Virus record (IMG/VR): IMGVR_UViG_3300030107_002350
Coordinates: 1 to 46,649 of that record
Source: a virus
Length of the DNA stretch: 46,649 bases
Reading direction: 5' to 3' (one strand)
Part shown: positions 40,407-46,549 of the stretch, in pieces
Numbering within the stretch: position 1 is the first letter of the stretch
Layout: every line of letters starts with the position of its first letter
The notes under the pieces: model-generated
What the model saw: only the letters and a program-made list of their open reading frames with translations
Database searches by the model: none
Told to the model about the DNA's origin: nothing
Made by a program: the position numbers and the translations under genes

Positions 40407-41172
40407 CGCAGAGCGCCTACGGGAAAAGGCAGAGAAGCTACTCAAGGCACACACTCTACCAAAAGACTTCGGCTTTGTTACACAAGACGCTGATACTCTA
40501 CGGCTTCTAGCCTTGGCGGATAAGCTTGCGCCCCTAGATGATACGGTGCTGATTACCGGAGAGAGCGGCACAGGTAAAGACCTTGTTGCACGTAGGCTAC
40601 ACGGCAGGCGTAGCGGTAGGTTTCTATCGTTGAACCTGTCAGCAATACCGGAGAGTATGATACAGAGCGAACTCTTTGGCCATGTTAAGGGAGCCTATAC
40701 GGGTGCGGTATCCAACCGTATGGGTCTGCTGGTCGCTGCCTCCAGAGGTACGATGTTTCTGGATGAGATAGGAGATATATCCCCTGCGCTACAGGTCTTG
40801 CTTCTCCGTGTCATAGAGACACGCAAGTTTCGTAGGATAGGCGAGAACGAAGACACAGAATTCAAGGGCCGATTTATCTTTGCCTCGAACAAAGTAAACT
40901 CCGGTTTCCGTGAAGACCTCTACCACAGAATCGCCACCTACAGGCTAGACCTAAAGCCATTGAGAGACAGGCCAGATGACATCCCCCTTATAGTGGACTC
41001 CCTTGGCTTAGGCTTTACACCAGAGGAAATCAAAGACCTCTGGCAACTAATCCGTACCGCCAAGAAATACCAAGAGGAACTACTCTCAGGCAACGTACGG
41101 GAACTTATCCGCCTCGCCAAACAGTATAAAGTTCTAGGCCGAGACAACCTAGACCTCTACTCTAGGCTCTAA
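40390..41172 (+). CDS. Bare sigma-54 activator ATPase (bEBP)
   Basis: A 260-residue AAA+ protein with the complete set of bacterial enhancer-binding protein motifs. Walker A is GESGTGKD (57-64), and the sigma-54-contacting loop GAYTGA (101-106, normally GAFTGA) follows ELFGHVK. Walker B is MFLDEIGDI (122-130). Arginine fingers lie in FREDLYHRI (173-181). Sensor II is GNVREL (234-239). It lacks the N-terminal receiver/GAF domain and the C-terminal Fis-type HTH, so it is constitutive in form and likely acts from solution, as described for some bEBPs without DNA-binding domains. It should open promoters bound by host RpoN-RNA polymerase. Its gene ends about 150 nt before a -24/-12 site. Confidence 0.88.
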   Translation: MKSQTDAERLREKAEKLLKAHTLPKDFGFVTQDADTLRLLALADKLAPLDDTVLITGESGTGKDLVARRLHGRRSGRFLSLNLSAIPESMIQSELFGHVKGAYTGAVSNRMGLLVAASRGTMFLDEIGDISPALQVLLLRVIETRKFRRIGENEDTEFKGRFIFASNKVNSGFREDLYHRIATYRLDLKPLRDRPDDIPLIVDSLGLGFTPEEIKDLWQLIRTAKKYQEELLSGNVRELIRLAKQYKVLGRDNLDLYSRL

Positions 41173-41239
41173 GAAAATTCCTTACAGGGAAAGACAACCT
41201 TAACACAGAGTATTATTATTATTATTCCAGCCCCCCCTG

Positions 41240-41269
41240 TGGAAACTGGAATACTGGAAACTGGAATAT
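41240..41269 (+). repeat. Tandem 15-bp repeat TGGAAACTGGAATA(C/T)
   Basis: TGGAAACTGGAATAC (41240-41254) is followed directly by TGGAAACTGGAATAT (41255-41269). The preceding TATTCCAG (41223-41230) is inverted to CTGGAATA in the first unit, so a stem can form. At 80-110 nt upstream of the predicted sigma-54 start, this is where enhancer (upstream activating) sites usually lie. It could instead be a terminator-like structure after the activator gene. Confidence 0.6.
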
Positions 41270-41308
41270 AGGCTACGAAAAAACTTTCAACTTTTAGAAT
41301 TATTTTTC

Positions 41309-41403
41309 AACAGTTGTAACAGTTGGCATGATTCCTGCTTTATATAGATAGTTAAAAAATTAACTGCTAACAGTTAAAAGAATTTTGCACTAACAGTTAA
41401 AGG
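41309..41403. repeat. TAACAGTT repeats around the sigma-54-type promoter
   Basis: Copies are AACAGTTG (41309-41316), TAACAGTT (41317-41324, touching the -24 box), TAACAGTTAAAAG (41368-41380) and TAACAGTTAAAGG (41391-41403). AGTTAA-AAAA-TTAACT (41350-41365) adds an inverted half-site pair at the predicted start. The same motif flanks the sigma-54-type site at 33727-33743. It may be the operator of a phage regulator that overlaps or follows the promoter. Confidence 0.6.
41323..41339 (+). promoter_or_regulatory. Sigma-54-type (-24/-12) promoter for the recombination operon
   Basis: TTGGCATGATTCCTGCT: TGGCATG at -24 and CTGCT at -12, with exactly 10 nt between GG (41325-41326) and GC (41337-41338). 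Against YTGGCACGRNNNTTGCW it has two mismatches. The predicted start is near 41350, about 80 nt before the ATG at 41430. It lies directly downstream of the gene for a sigma-54 activator. The alternative is a sigma-70 site with TTGGCA and GATAGT, which is a weaker match. Confidence 0.65.
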
Positions 41404-41429
41404 TGCATCAGTAAAAGAAAGTAAATACT

Positions 41430-41849
41430 ATGTTAAACATAGAAACAAACTACACGATGGAGCATTTCCAGTCTGGCGATTGGGAAGGCTATAAGTTCGC
41501 AGTACCAGAGTTCAAGGCTACAGCAGATGTAGTCAGCAGGTACGGCGAGGAAAAAACACTAGCCTTGTTGAACCAACAGGTTAGCGCACGTATCCGGTCT
41601 ACGGTAAAGAACTCGTTGAAGCCTAACGGCAAAACAACTGAGGAACTCAAGGCTGAGTTAGACCAGCAGCATCCAGATCAGGTAATCTATACCAAGGAGG
41701 ACGCTGACAAGTGGACACCGGAGACTACAACAGAAACTCCTAACAAGCTTTTCAATAAAGCCAAGGCAGCGTTTGCCGCTGGTGATATTGAACAGGGTAA
41801 GGCGTTAATCAAGCGCATGGAGGAACTGATGCCTTCTAACGAAGGCTAA
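41430..41849 (+). CDS. Hypothetical protein (139 aa)
   Basis: Not recognised. An acidic, helical protein. Residues 50-70 are RSTVKNSLKPNGKTTEELKA, and the end is AKAAFAAGDIEQGKALIKRM, a TPR-like helix pair. It is the first gene after the sigma-54-type promoter and is separated from the next gene by structured RNA copy 2. That isolation and the purine-rich AAAGAAAG before the ATG suggest strong, separately tuned expression. The role is unknown. Confidence 0.7.
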   Translation: MLNIETNYTMEHFQSGDWEGYKFAVPEFKATADVVSRYGEEKTLALLNQQVSARIRSTVKNSLKPNGKTTEELKAELDQQHPDQVIYTKEDADKWTPETTTETPNKLFNKAKAAFAAGDIEQGKALIKRMEELMPSNEG

Positions 41850-41856
41850 GAAAACA

Positions 41857-41970
41857 AAGAGTAGCGTAGCATGGTGTGTAGGGAGAACCTACAACGGGAT
41901 ACCAGTAACAAGGGTTTTTGTATTCCCCCTTGTTCAACTCTGTCGCCTATAGAAACACTACGCTACTCTT
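41857..41970 (+). ncRNA. Structured RNA leader element, copy 2
   Basis: The closing stem AAGAGTAGCGTAG (41857-41869) pairs perfectly over 13 bp with CTACGCTACTCTT (41958-41970). The CATGGTG core (41870-41876) and the hairpin TGTAGG-GAGAA-CCTACA (41877-41893) match copy 1 at 9-98, with base-pair swaps in the stem (C-G to T-A, A-T to G-C) and the loop GAGA kept. A second hairpin is AACAAGGG/CCCTTGTT (41907-41914 with 41927-41934). GGTG (41873-41876) pairs with CGCC (41944-41947). The stem ends 15 nt before the ATG at 41986. It probably controls that gene. Confidence 0.75.
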
Positions 41971-41985
41971 AATTTTAATTTAACT

Positions 41986-42534
41986 ATGTCAGAAAAAACT
42001 TTAGAAGATCATTCAAACCTACTGCGTAGACTACGCTCACGCCCGTCACCAGCACGTTCGTCGTATAGTGCAAGCAGCACAGCCAAGGTAAAGCCTGTAC
42101 TGGACAGGCTACTCGACGGAAGAAACGACATACTTGTTACGTCGGAAGACACAGGCTACACGGTTAACACTCTGTATGTTAAGCTTGTTGACGGTCTCAA
42201 GTTCCTAGTGGATAACTCGGAAGAGTACGGTTCGGTCTATGCTGAACTACGTTCCCAGATTTCCTTACGGAAAACAGACACGGGTGTTCTTATTTATTTC
42301 AAGGACACCGTACGCAACTTGATTAAAGAGAAGGAACTCAAGTACGACTACGCAGACTCTAGCGTCTGGCGTGGTGAGCTACTCACTTGGTTGCAAACTG
42401 CACAAGACATGGAGACTTGGAAGCGGGATAATCTTGTACTCAAGGAGGAAGACTTGAGGTGGCTAGAGGAACAACAGAAAACCATAGACTTCGAGTTTGA
42501 TACCGCACAGGACAGGCTCGCTGTAATACGATAG
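41986..42534 (+). CDS. Hypothetical protein (182 aa) under structured-RNA leader
   Basis: Not recognised. The N-terminal 35 residues are Ser/Arg-rich and probably disordered (LRSRPSPARSSYSASSTAK). Residues about 37-110 are alpha/beta (VLDRLLDGRNDILVTSEDTG) and the rest is a charged helix set with several Trp. There is no Shine-Dalgarno before the ATG; the structured element ends 15 nt upstream. It is followed 3 nt later by a membrane micro-gene. Codons resemble those of its neighbours. Confidence 0.7.
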   Translation: MSEKTLEDHSNLLRRLRSRPSPARSSYSASSTAKVKPVLDRLLDGRNDILVTSEDTGYTVNTLYVKLVDGLKFLVDNSEEYGSVYAELRSQISLRKTDTGVLIYFKDTVRNLIKEKELKYDYADSSVWRGELLTWLQTAQDMETWKRDNLVLKEEDLRWLEEQQKTIDFEFDTAQDRLAVIR

Positions 42535-42537
42535 ACT

Positions 42538-42624
42538 ATGCCACTTACAATTTTATCTATAGCATCTTTATTCTTTACACTCTTATTCCTTGCTTTATTT
42601 ATCATAGACTTTTATGACAATTGA
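42538..42624 (+). CDS. Micro-membrane protein (28 aa)
   Basis: A 28-residue peptide, essentially a single transmembrane helix (LTILSIASLFFTLLFLALFI) with an acidic end (DFYDN). It is squeezed between the 182-aa gene and the 71-aa gene, which it overlaps by 11 nt. It has the look of a translated small membrane protein, though at this length chance cannot be excluded. Confidence 0.4.
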   Translation: MPLTILSIASLFFTLLFLALFIIDFYDN

Positions 42625-42829
42625 GCAGCTACTAGACTGTACCGTAGAACAGTTGGAGGCTATGTCAGATGACGAGCTACTCCAGCATTTTGAAAAGTAC
42701 CTTGCACTAACAGAACCCAAGGTAGAGTTGGCGAAGCCAAAGACTGCGCGAAAGAAGCGTGTTATAAAGGAAAAGAAAACCCTGCTCGACAAGGCAGAAG
42801 AACTAAAAAGAACCTATGGAATTACTTAA
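42614..42829 (+). CDS. Small helical protein (71 aa), nuclease neighbour
   Basis: Not recognised. N-terminal residues 1-35 are acidic and helical (EQLLDCTVEQLEAMSDDELL), while residues 36-60 are Lys/Arg-rich (KPKTARKKRVIKEKKTL), ending in a helix. Bipolar charge is common in nucleic-acid-associated phage proteins. It overlaps the Cas4-like gene by 14 nt, so the two are probably made together. Confidence 0.6.
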   Translation: MTIEQLLDCTVEQLEAMSDDELLQHFEKYLALTEPKVELAKPKTARKKRVIKEKKTLLDKAEELKRTYGIT

Positions 42830-43748
42830 TTTAGAGAAAACACCGGAGGGTAAGTACATCGTAAAGATAGATGCGTCCCTTATTAAAGAGTCAGCTTGTG
42901 AACGTAGGCTATGGTATATGCTATTCCGTGGACTACGAAAGCGTAACTCTAATCACAAGATGGAGTATGGTACTGCTGTACATAAAGCACTTGAATCCTT
43001 CTACGAGAACGGTGACAAGGATGCAGCAATCAATAAAGCCATAGACCACTATGCAGATGTTCTCGTACCCGACAAAGACTTTCGAGACCTAGCGCACCTA
43101 GTCAACCTACTCAATCAATACTTCAGCATAGACACAGGGCTTGAGGTAAAGAAAGACCCCGACCCTGTACTGGAGATGCGCTTCGCTTACCCGTACAAGC
43201 AGACACACAAGTTGGACATACTCTTTTGCGGTACGATAGACTTCGTTGGAACCTACTACGGCAGACCTGTTATCGTAGATCACAAATCCACAGCAGCGTA
43301 CAACACCGCCGCTTACTTCGCCTCGTACAAGGTATCGCCGCAGCTTATGTTTTATAATCTTATCTGGAACACGTTGTTTCCTGACGATTACATAGGCTGT
43401 ATGATAAACGGAATCTTTCTTGCGCGTTCCAACAAGAACAAGTTTGAGCGCAGCGAGATATTTGAGTTTAGTAAAGACAGGCTGGCGAAGTTCAAGGACT
43501 ACGTTGATGATCTTGTGGACAGAATCATACTAAAATTTGACGACTACGTTGACAATGTTAACATAGTTGGTGAGCAGGAGGCAGAGGCAGAGAAGATTTT
43601 CTACAGTAACTTTTCCTGTTGTGAAACCCGCTTTGGTCTATGTTCTTTCGTTCCTCTCTGTACAGCGAACAGCGTACAGGATAGGGAATCAATAGTGAAC
43701 ATGGACTACACACGTAAAGTTTATGACCCGTTACAATTTCAATTATGA
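42816..43748 (+). CDS. Cas4/RecB-like PD-(D/E)XK exonuclease with Fe-S cysteines
   Basis: A 310-residue nuclease. The RecB-type active site is made of His56 (YGTAVHKALE), Asp142 (GTIDFVG), and Asp155 and Lys157 (VIVDHKST). Cys28 (SACERRLWY) and the C-terminal group Cys268/269, Cys276 and Cys282 follow the Cas4/AddB pattern for a [4Fe-4S] cluster. Such phage enzymes resect DNA ends for single-strand annealing. The gene belongs to an operon with a Sak4-like ATPase, SNase and a DUF669-like protein, so recombination-dependent replication is the likely role. Confidence 0.85.
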   Translation: MELLNLEKTPEGKYIVKIDASLIKESACERRLWYMLFRGLRKRNSNHKMEYGTAVHKALESFYENGDKDAAINKAIDHYADVLVPDKDFRDLAHLVNLLNQYFSIDTGLEVKKDPDPVLEMRFAYPYKQTHKLDILFCGTIDFVGTYYGRPVIVDHKSTAAYNTAAYFASYKVSPQLMFYNLIWNTLFPDDYIGCMINGIFLARSNKNKFERSEIFEFSKDRLAKFKDYVDDLVDRIILKFDDYVDNVNIVGEQEAEAEKIFYSNFSCCETRFGLCSFVPLCTANSVQDRESIVNMDYTRKVYDPLQFQL

Positions 43749-43927
43749 AAGCTATAACATCAATTAACGGTAATGTTGAGGTGGTTAATCTACCGGACAA
43801 CGCGAGGAACTGGACAAAGCTAGATAGTCCAAGTGAATCGGAAAGCACTAGCGCCTCCAAGCGTCAGGATAGCTGGGATAAAGCCCTCACCCCTAACATA
43901 GTCAAAAGTAAAAAGTTAAGAACCTGA
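43745..43927 (+). CDS. Hypothetical protein (60 aa)
   Basis: Not recognised. A polar protein with a short N-terminal strand (MKAITSINGNVEVVNLP) and a Ser/Lys/Asp-rich, probably disordered remainder. Its ATG overlaps the nuclease stop (ATGA). It lies in the recombination operon with no motif to suggest a job. Confidence 0.55.
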   Translation: MKAITSINGNVEVVNLPDNARNWTKLDSPSESESTSASKRQDSWDKALTPNIVKSKKLRT

Positions 43928-43933
43928 AGTAAA

Positions 43934-44218
43934 ATGGAAGACATACAACAGAAAACTAAAGATGCTAGGCTAGATGCCTACAAGGACGGCATGGAGAACT
44001 TTACCATGCTACGCTACACAGCAGCACTTGAATCGCTTAACAGTACCATTCAAGCTACGCTACAGGACAATGATAGAGTAGGTGTCTTGACCGGCGACTG
44101 CGCTAGTCATGCAGCAGCAATCCTAGCTGCGGCAGATATGCTTGGCAGCAAGCTTACAGCACTAGACAAGTCTATCCAGAATTTATCATTGCTGGTGGGA
44201 AGGAGTCTAAGTAAATGA
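43934..44218 (+). CDS. Hypothetical helical protein (94 aa)
   Basis: Not recognised. The 94 residues form two or three long helices (ENFTMLRYTAALESLNSTIQ; ASHAAAILAAADMLGSKLTA; LDKSIQNLSLLVG) without membrane character, so an oligomeric coiled-coil protein is likely. The stop overlaps the Nmad1 start (ATGA), and a GGAAGGAG ribosome-binding site for that gene lies inside its end. It is part of the recombination/replication operon. Confidence 0.6.
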   Translation: MEDIQQKTKDARLDAYKDGMENFTMLRYTAALESLNSTIQATLQDNDRVGVLTGDCASHAAAILAAADMLGSKLTALDKSIQNLSLLVGRSLSK

Positions 44219-44595
44219 ACTCGACGTTACTCAAGAAGATAAAGTTAGACACGCTCGCAGGTAAGCGTGCTCTGTTTGTGGCAACCGACTGCGTTAGTCT
44301 ACTGGATGCAAAGCAGAAGGACTACGGGCCAAGGAACATCAGCCGCTTCGGTACAAAAGGTCTTGCAGTACGCCTGTACGATAAGGTAGAACGTCTGGCG
44401 AACCTTCTCATTGATAGAGAATCTGCTCCAAACAACGAGTCTTTAGAGGACACGTTTAAGGACATAACCAACTACGGAATCATTGGTCAGCTACTCTTAA
44501 AGGAAGAGTGGCCAGCAGATGAGCCAGAAGAATTTGACACTTTCTACGGTGTCATTGAACCAGAAACTAAAGTAGATATTAAAGAAAATGTATAA
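44215..44595 (+). CDS. Nmad1 (DUF1599)-like protein
   Basis: A 126-residue protein with the typical core KQKDYGPRNISRFGTKGLAV, then RLYDKVERLANLL and DTFKDITNYGIIGQLLL. These residues (KDYG, GxxVRxxDKxxRxxxL, DxxNY) define the nucleotide-modification-associated domain 1 family, found near thymidylate-synthase-like and base-modification genes in phages. Its biochemical role is not settled. No base-modifying enzyme is recognisable in this window. It is preceded by a strong GGAAGGAG and overlaps the Sak4-like gene. Confidence 0.8.
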   Translation: MNSTLLKKIKLDTLAGKRALFVATDCVSLLDAKQKDYGPRNISRFGTKGLAVRLYDKVERLANLLIDRESAPNNESLEDTFKDITNYGIIGQLLLKEEWPADEPEEFDTFYGVIEPETKVDIKENV

Positions 44596-45244
44596 ACCAC
44601 TAATCGCTATCGTAGGTCATAGTGGCAGCGGCAAGAGTACGTCGTTGCGTAACCTAGACCCAAAGACAACTTACATCCTAGACTTGGAACGCAAAGGCTT
44701 TCCTTTTCCCGGCGCTAATAAGTTCAACGTAATTCCAGTAGATAACCCTAACGCATTCACGCGAGAGTTTGCCAAGGCACTCAAGGAGGACAACTGTGAA
44801 ACTATTGTTATCGAATCCTTCACAAAGTACGTAGAGCAGGTAGCCACATTGGCCAACACCAGCTTCAAAGGGTTTGATATATGGGCTTTCATAGCTCGTA
44901 CAATACGCACAATGCTGGATAGTATAAAGAATGACAAGGCTACTGTTATATGTACAGCAGTTGATGACATTGTAAAGATCCCGCAAGTTACAGGTGGGGA
45001 AACCTCGAACCGCAGGATTAAAGTACAAGGCAAGGTACACGAAGGTACGGTTGAGAAGGAGTTTCTCATGGTCTTGTTTACTGAAGTTTGCAAGAACGAG
45101 AAGACGGAAGAGATGGAGTATTTTTTCCAGACCAACACGGACGGTGTTACTTCTGCCAAGACTCCAATGGGTATGTTCAAGGAACGCCTGATACCCAACG
45201 ACATTGTTGAAGTCTTGAAAGCTGCTGAAGAATACTACGAATAA
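44588..45244 (+). CDS. Sak4-like RecA-fold ATPase (AAA_24)
   Basis: A 218-residue ATPase with Walker A GHSGSGKS (10-17). A hydrophobic Walker B strand follows (CETIVIESFTKYV). The segment VKIPQVTGGE and the C-terminal DGVTSAKTPMGMF are typical of AAA_24/Sak4 single-strand annealing ATPases. These pair with a phage ssDNA-binding protein to anneal or invade homologous DNA. The likely partner is the DUF669-like protein at 46066-46542, with the Cas4-like nuclease supplying 3' tails. Sak4-type rather than Erf or RecT. Confidence 0.82.
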   Translation: MYKPLIAIVGHSGSGKSTSLRNLDPKTTYILDLERKGFPFPGANKFNVIPVDNPNAFTREFAKALKEDNCETIVIESFTKYVEQVATLANTSFKGFDIWAFIARTIRTMLDSIKNDKATVICTAVDDIVKIPQVTGGETSNRRIKVQGKVHEGTVEKEFLMVLFTEVCKNEKTEEMEYFFQTNTDGVTSAKTPMGMFKERLIPNDIVEVLKAAEEYYE

Positions 45245-45258
45245 TTTATACTTGAGAT

Positions 45259-45381
45259 ATGGAATACGCATCTTCTAGACGTTGGACAACGAGTAGCTCT
45301 GGTCATTGGCTACTTCGCGTAAACCTTAACCTGCTGTTTGTGAGTGTGTCAGCGGGGTCTCAAGTAGTTTTTAACCTATGA
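45259..45381 (+). CDS. Possible micro-protein (40 aa)
   Basis: A 40-residue frame, Ser/Trp-rich at the start (MEYASSRRWTTSSSGHWLLR) and hydrophobic later (LNLLFVSVSAG). The stop overlaps the next ATG as ATGA, and it fills most of the gap after the Sak4-like gene. GAGATATGG gives a weak ribosome-binding site. It may be real because of the coupling, but composition alone does not prove it. Confidence 0.4.
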   Translation: MEYASSRRWTTSSSGHWLLRVNLNLLFVSVSAGSQVVFNL

Positions 45382-45611
45382 AGAAACTAAAGTTAAAACT
45401 AGGACGGCTACTAGAGGTAGAGAACACAGGTAAGCACAAGGCTGCTAACTCAACATACAGTCTTGTGTACCTTGAAGGTATGTATAAACAAAAAGATGGT
45501 AGCCCAGCTCCCTACTTGTTTACTACTTCGCAACTTGTGGAAGCTAGAGACAGGGCGCAGAAGAACGAAGAGGACTGTGGTTCGTTGTCTCGGTGGTGGA
45601 AGTTTTGGTAA
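45378..45611 (+). CDS. Small phage protein (77 aa), ARDRAxKNxED type
   Basis: A 77-residue basic protein. Residues 50-68 read TSQLVEARDRAQKNEEDCG, matching a recurring phage motif 'L-x-x-A-x-x-R-A-x-K-N-x-E-D' in short proteins of unknown function. It ends in an aromatic cluster (RWWKFW). It lies 1 nt before the SNase gene in the recombination operon and overlaps the upstream micro-gene. Confidence 0.65.
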   Translation: MKKLKLKLGRLLEVENTGKHKAANSTYSLVYLEGMYKQKDGSPAPYLFTTSQLVEARDRAQKNEEDCGSLSRWWKFW

Positions 45612-45612
45612 G

Positions 45613-45981
45613 ATGAAAACCAAGAGCAAGCTTTACCACTACAGCGCAGAAGTTACGCGGGTAGTTGATGGTGATACTGTTGATGCCTTCGTAGACTTGG
45701 GGTTTGATATGCACTCCAAACAACGTGTTCGACTGTACGGTATAAACACACCTGAGTGTAGAACACGGGACAAGATAGAGAAGGTAGCTGGACTAGCTGC
45801 CAAAGCGCGTCTACAAGAGATGCTTAAAGAAAACAAAAACAAGTGTGTCATTAAGACTAGCTTGGATAAGAAGGGTAAGTATGGGCGAGTTCTCGGCGTA
45901 CTATACGTTGATGACGTAAACCTAAACGAAACTCTAGTGGAAGAGGGCCACGCTGATGAATACTTCGGAGGCTCTCGTTAA
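45613..45981 (+). CDS. Staphylococcal nuclease-like (SNase) endonuclease
   Basis: A 122-residue nuclease. The core shows VVDGDTVDAFVDLG (17-30, metal-binding Asp), RLYGINTPE (40-48, with catalytic Arg40 and Glu48) and KYGRVLG (89-95, Arg92). Spacings 40-48-92 equal the 35-43-87 of staphylococcal nuclease, so the active site is complete. There is no signal peptide, so it acts inside the cell, possibly on host DNA or recombination intermediates. The start is the ATG at 45613; a longer frame upstream overlaps the previous gene and lacks fold character. Confidence 0.85.
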   Translation: MKTKSKLYHYSAEVTRVVDGDTVDAFVDLGFDMHSKQRVRLYGINTPECRTRDKIEKVAGLAAKARLQEMLKENKNKCVIKTSLDKKGKYGRVLGVLYVDDVNLNETLVEEGHADEYFGGSR

Positions 45982-46065
45982 GAATTTTCCTACGAGTGTA
46001 GGAGAAATGTGTACGTTACACCTAATAAACTAAACATAAAACATAAAACATAAAACATAATACTC
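45982..46065 (+). promoter_or_regulatory. Leader with two hairpins and 7-bp repeats
   Basis: The gap holds hairpin TCCTAC-GAGT-GTAGGA (45988-46003), hairpin GTGTA-CGT-TACAC (46009-46021) and a tandem 7-bp repeat CATAAAA (46035-46060, 3.7 units) that runs up to the ATG at 46066. There is no Shine-Dalgarno. The unstructured A-rich leader could serve as a ribosome loading site for an abundant ssDNA-binding protein. The hairpins could be RNase processing sites. Confidence 0.5.
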
Positions 46066-46542
46066 ATGGCTACAATAAGTCTAAAAGATATTACGGAAAG
46101 TTCTGGTAGGCCATACCTACCGAACGGTACATACACGCTGCGTGTCGTAGAGGCAGAGCGTAAGGTTAGCGCAAAGGGCAACGATATGGTTGCTGTTGTC
46201 GCTGAAGTTGTTGAACCTACAGAAGTTAACGGGCCTAACGGTTTCGTTGAGATCGGTGGTGTTCAGGTACGTGACTATCCTCTGATTCCTTCTCGGAGTC
46301 TCAAGGAGTATCACAAAATCTTCGATCTTCCAGATGAGTTTGAGTTGGAAGACTACGATGAGATTGCTGAAGGTTTGAAGGGTAAAGCATTTAAGGCTGT
46401 ACTCTACACAAAGCAAGAGGCTAGAATGGACGAAATCAGCGGCGATCCCATGATCGACCCGATTACGAATCAACCGTTGGCTACCAATAGGTACAACGTG
46501 GAGCGCAGGTTAGAAGCTGCACCAGACCACGACTTAGGTTGA
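46066..46542 (+). CDS. DUF669-like ssDNA-binding protein
   Basis: A 158-residue beta-rich protein beginning MATISLKDITESSGRPYLPN, then TYTLRVVEAERKVSAKG, FVEIGGVQVRDYPLIP and a terminal NRYNVERRLEAAP. This is the DUF669-type ssDNA-binding protein layout, often encoded with Sak4-like ATPases and thought to coat single strands. A canonical acidic C-terminal tip is not clear. Its long hairpin/A-rich leader suggests high expression. The gene ends 7 nt before the structured RNA element that precedes the polymerase operon across the junction. Confidence 0.75.
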   Translation: MATISLKDITESSGRPYLPNGTYTLRVVEAERKVSAKGNDMVAVVAEVVEPTEVNGPNGFVEIGGVQVRDYPLIPSRSLKEYHKIFDLPDEFELEDYDEIAEGLKGKAFKAVLYTKQEARMDEISGDPMIDPITNQPLATNRYNVERRLEAAPDHDLG

Positions 46543-46549
46543 TCTAGTC

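Larger units (their letters stand above)
41173..41429. other. Control region between the two early operons
   Basis: This 257-bp gap holds an (ATT)n microsatellite (about 41211-41225), a tandem 15-bp repeat (41240-41269), the sigma-54-type promoter (41323-41339) and several TAACAGTT repeats. No coding frame is supported. The stretch 41275-41305 is AT-rich. Confidence 0.6.

Noticed and set aside
41857-41970. Retron msr/msd-like non-coding RNA with terminal inverted repeats
   Set aside because: No reverse transcriptase gene is present in the window.
41857-41985. Intrinsic terminator
   Set aside because: The long stem is not followed by a T-run (CTTAATTTTAATTT only), and the stem encloses about 90 nt of other structure. 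It directly precedes a start codon.
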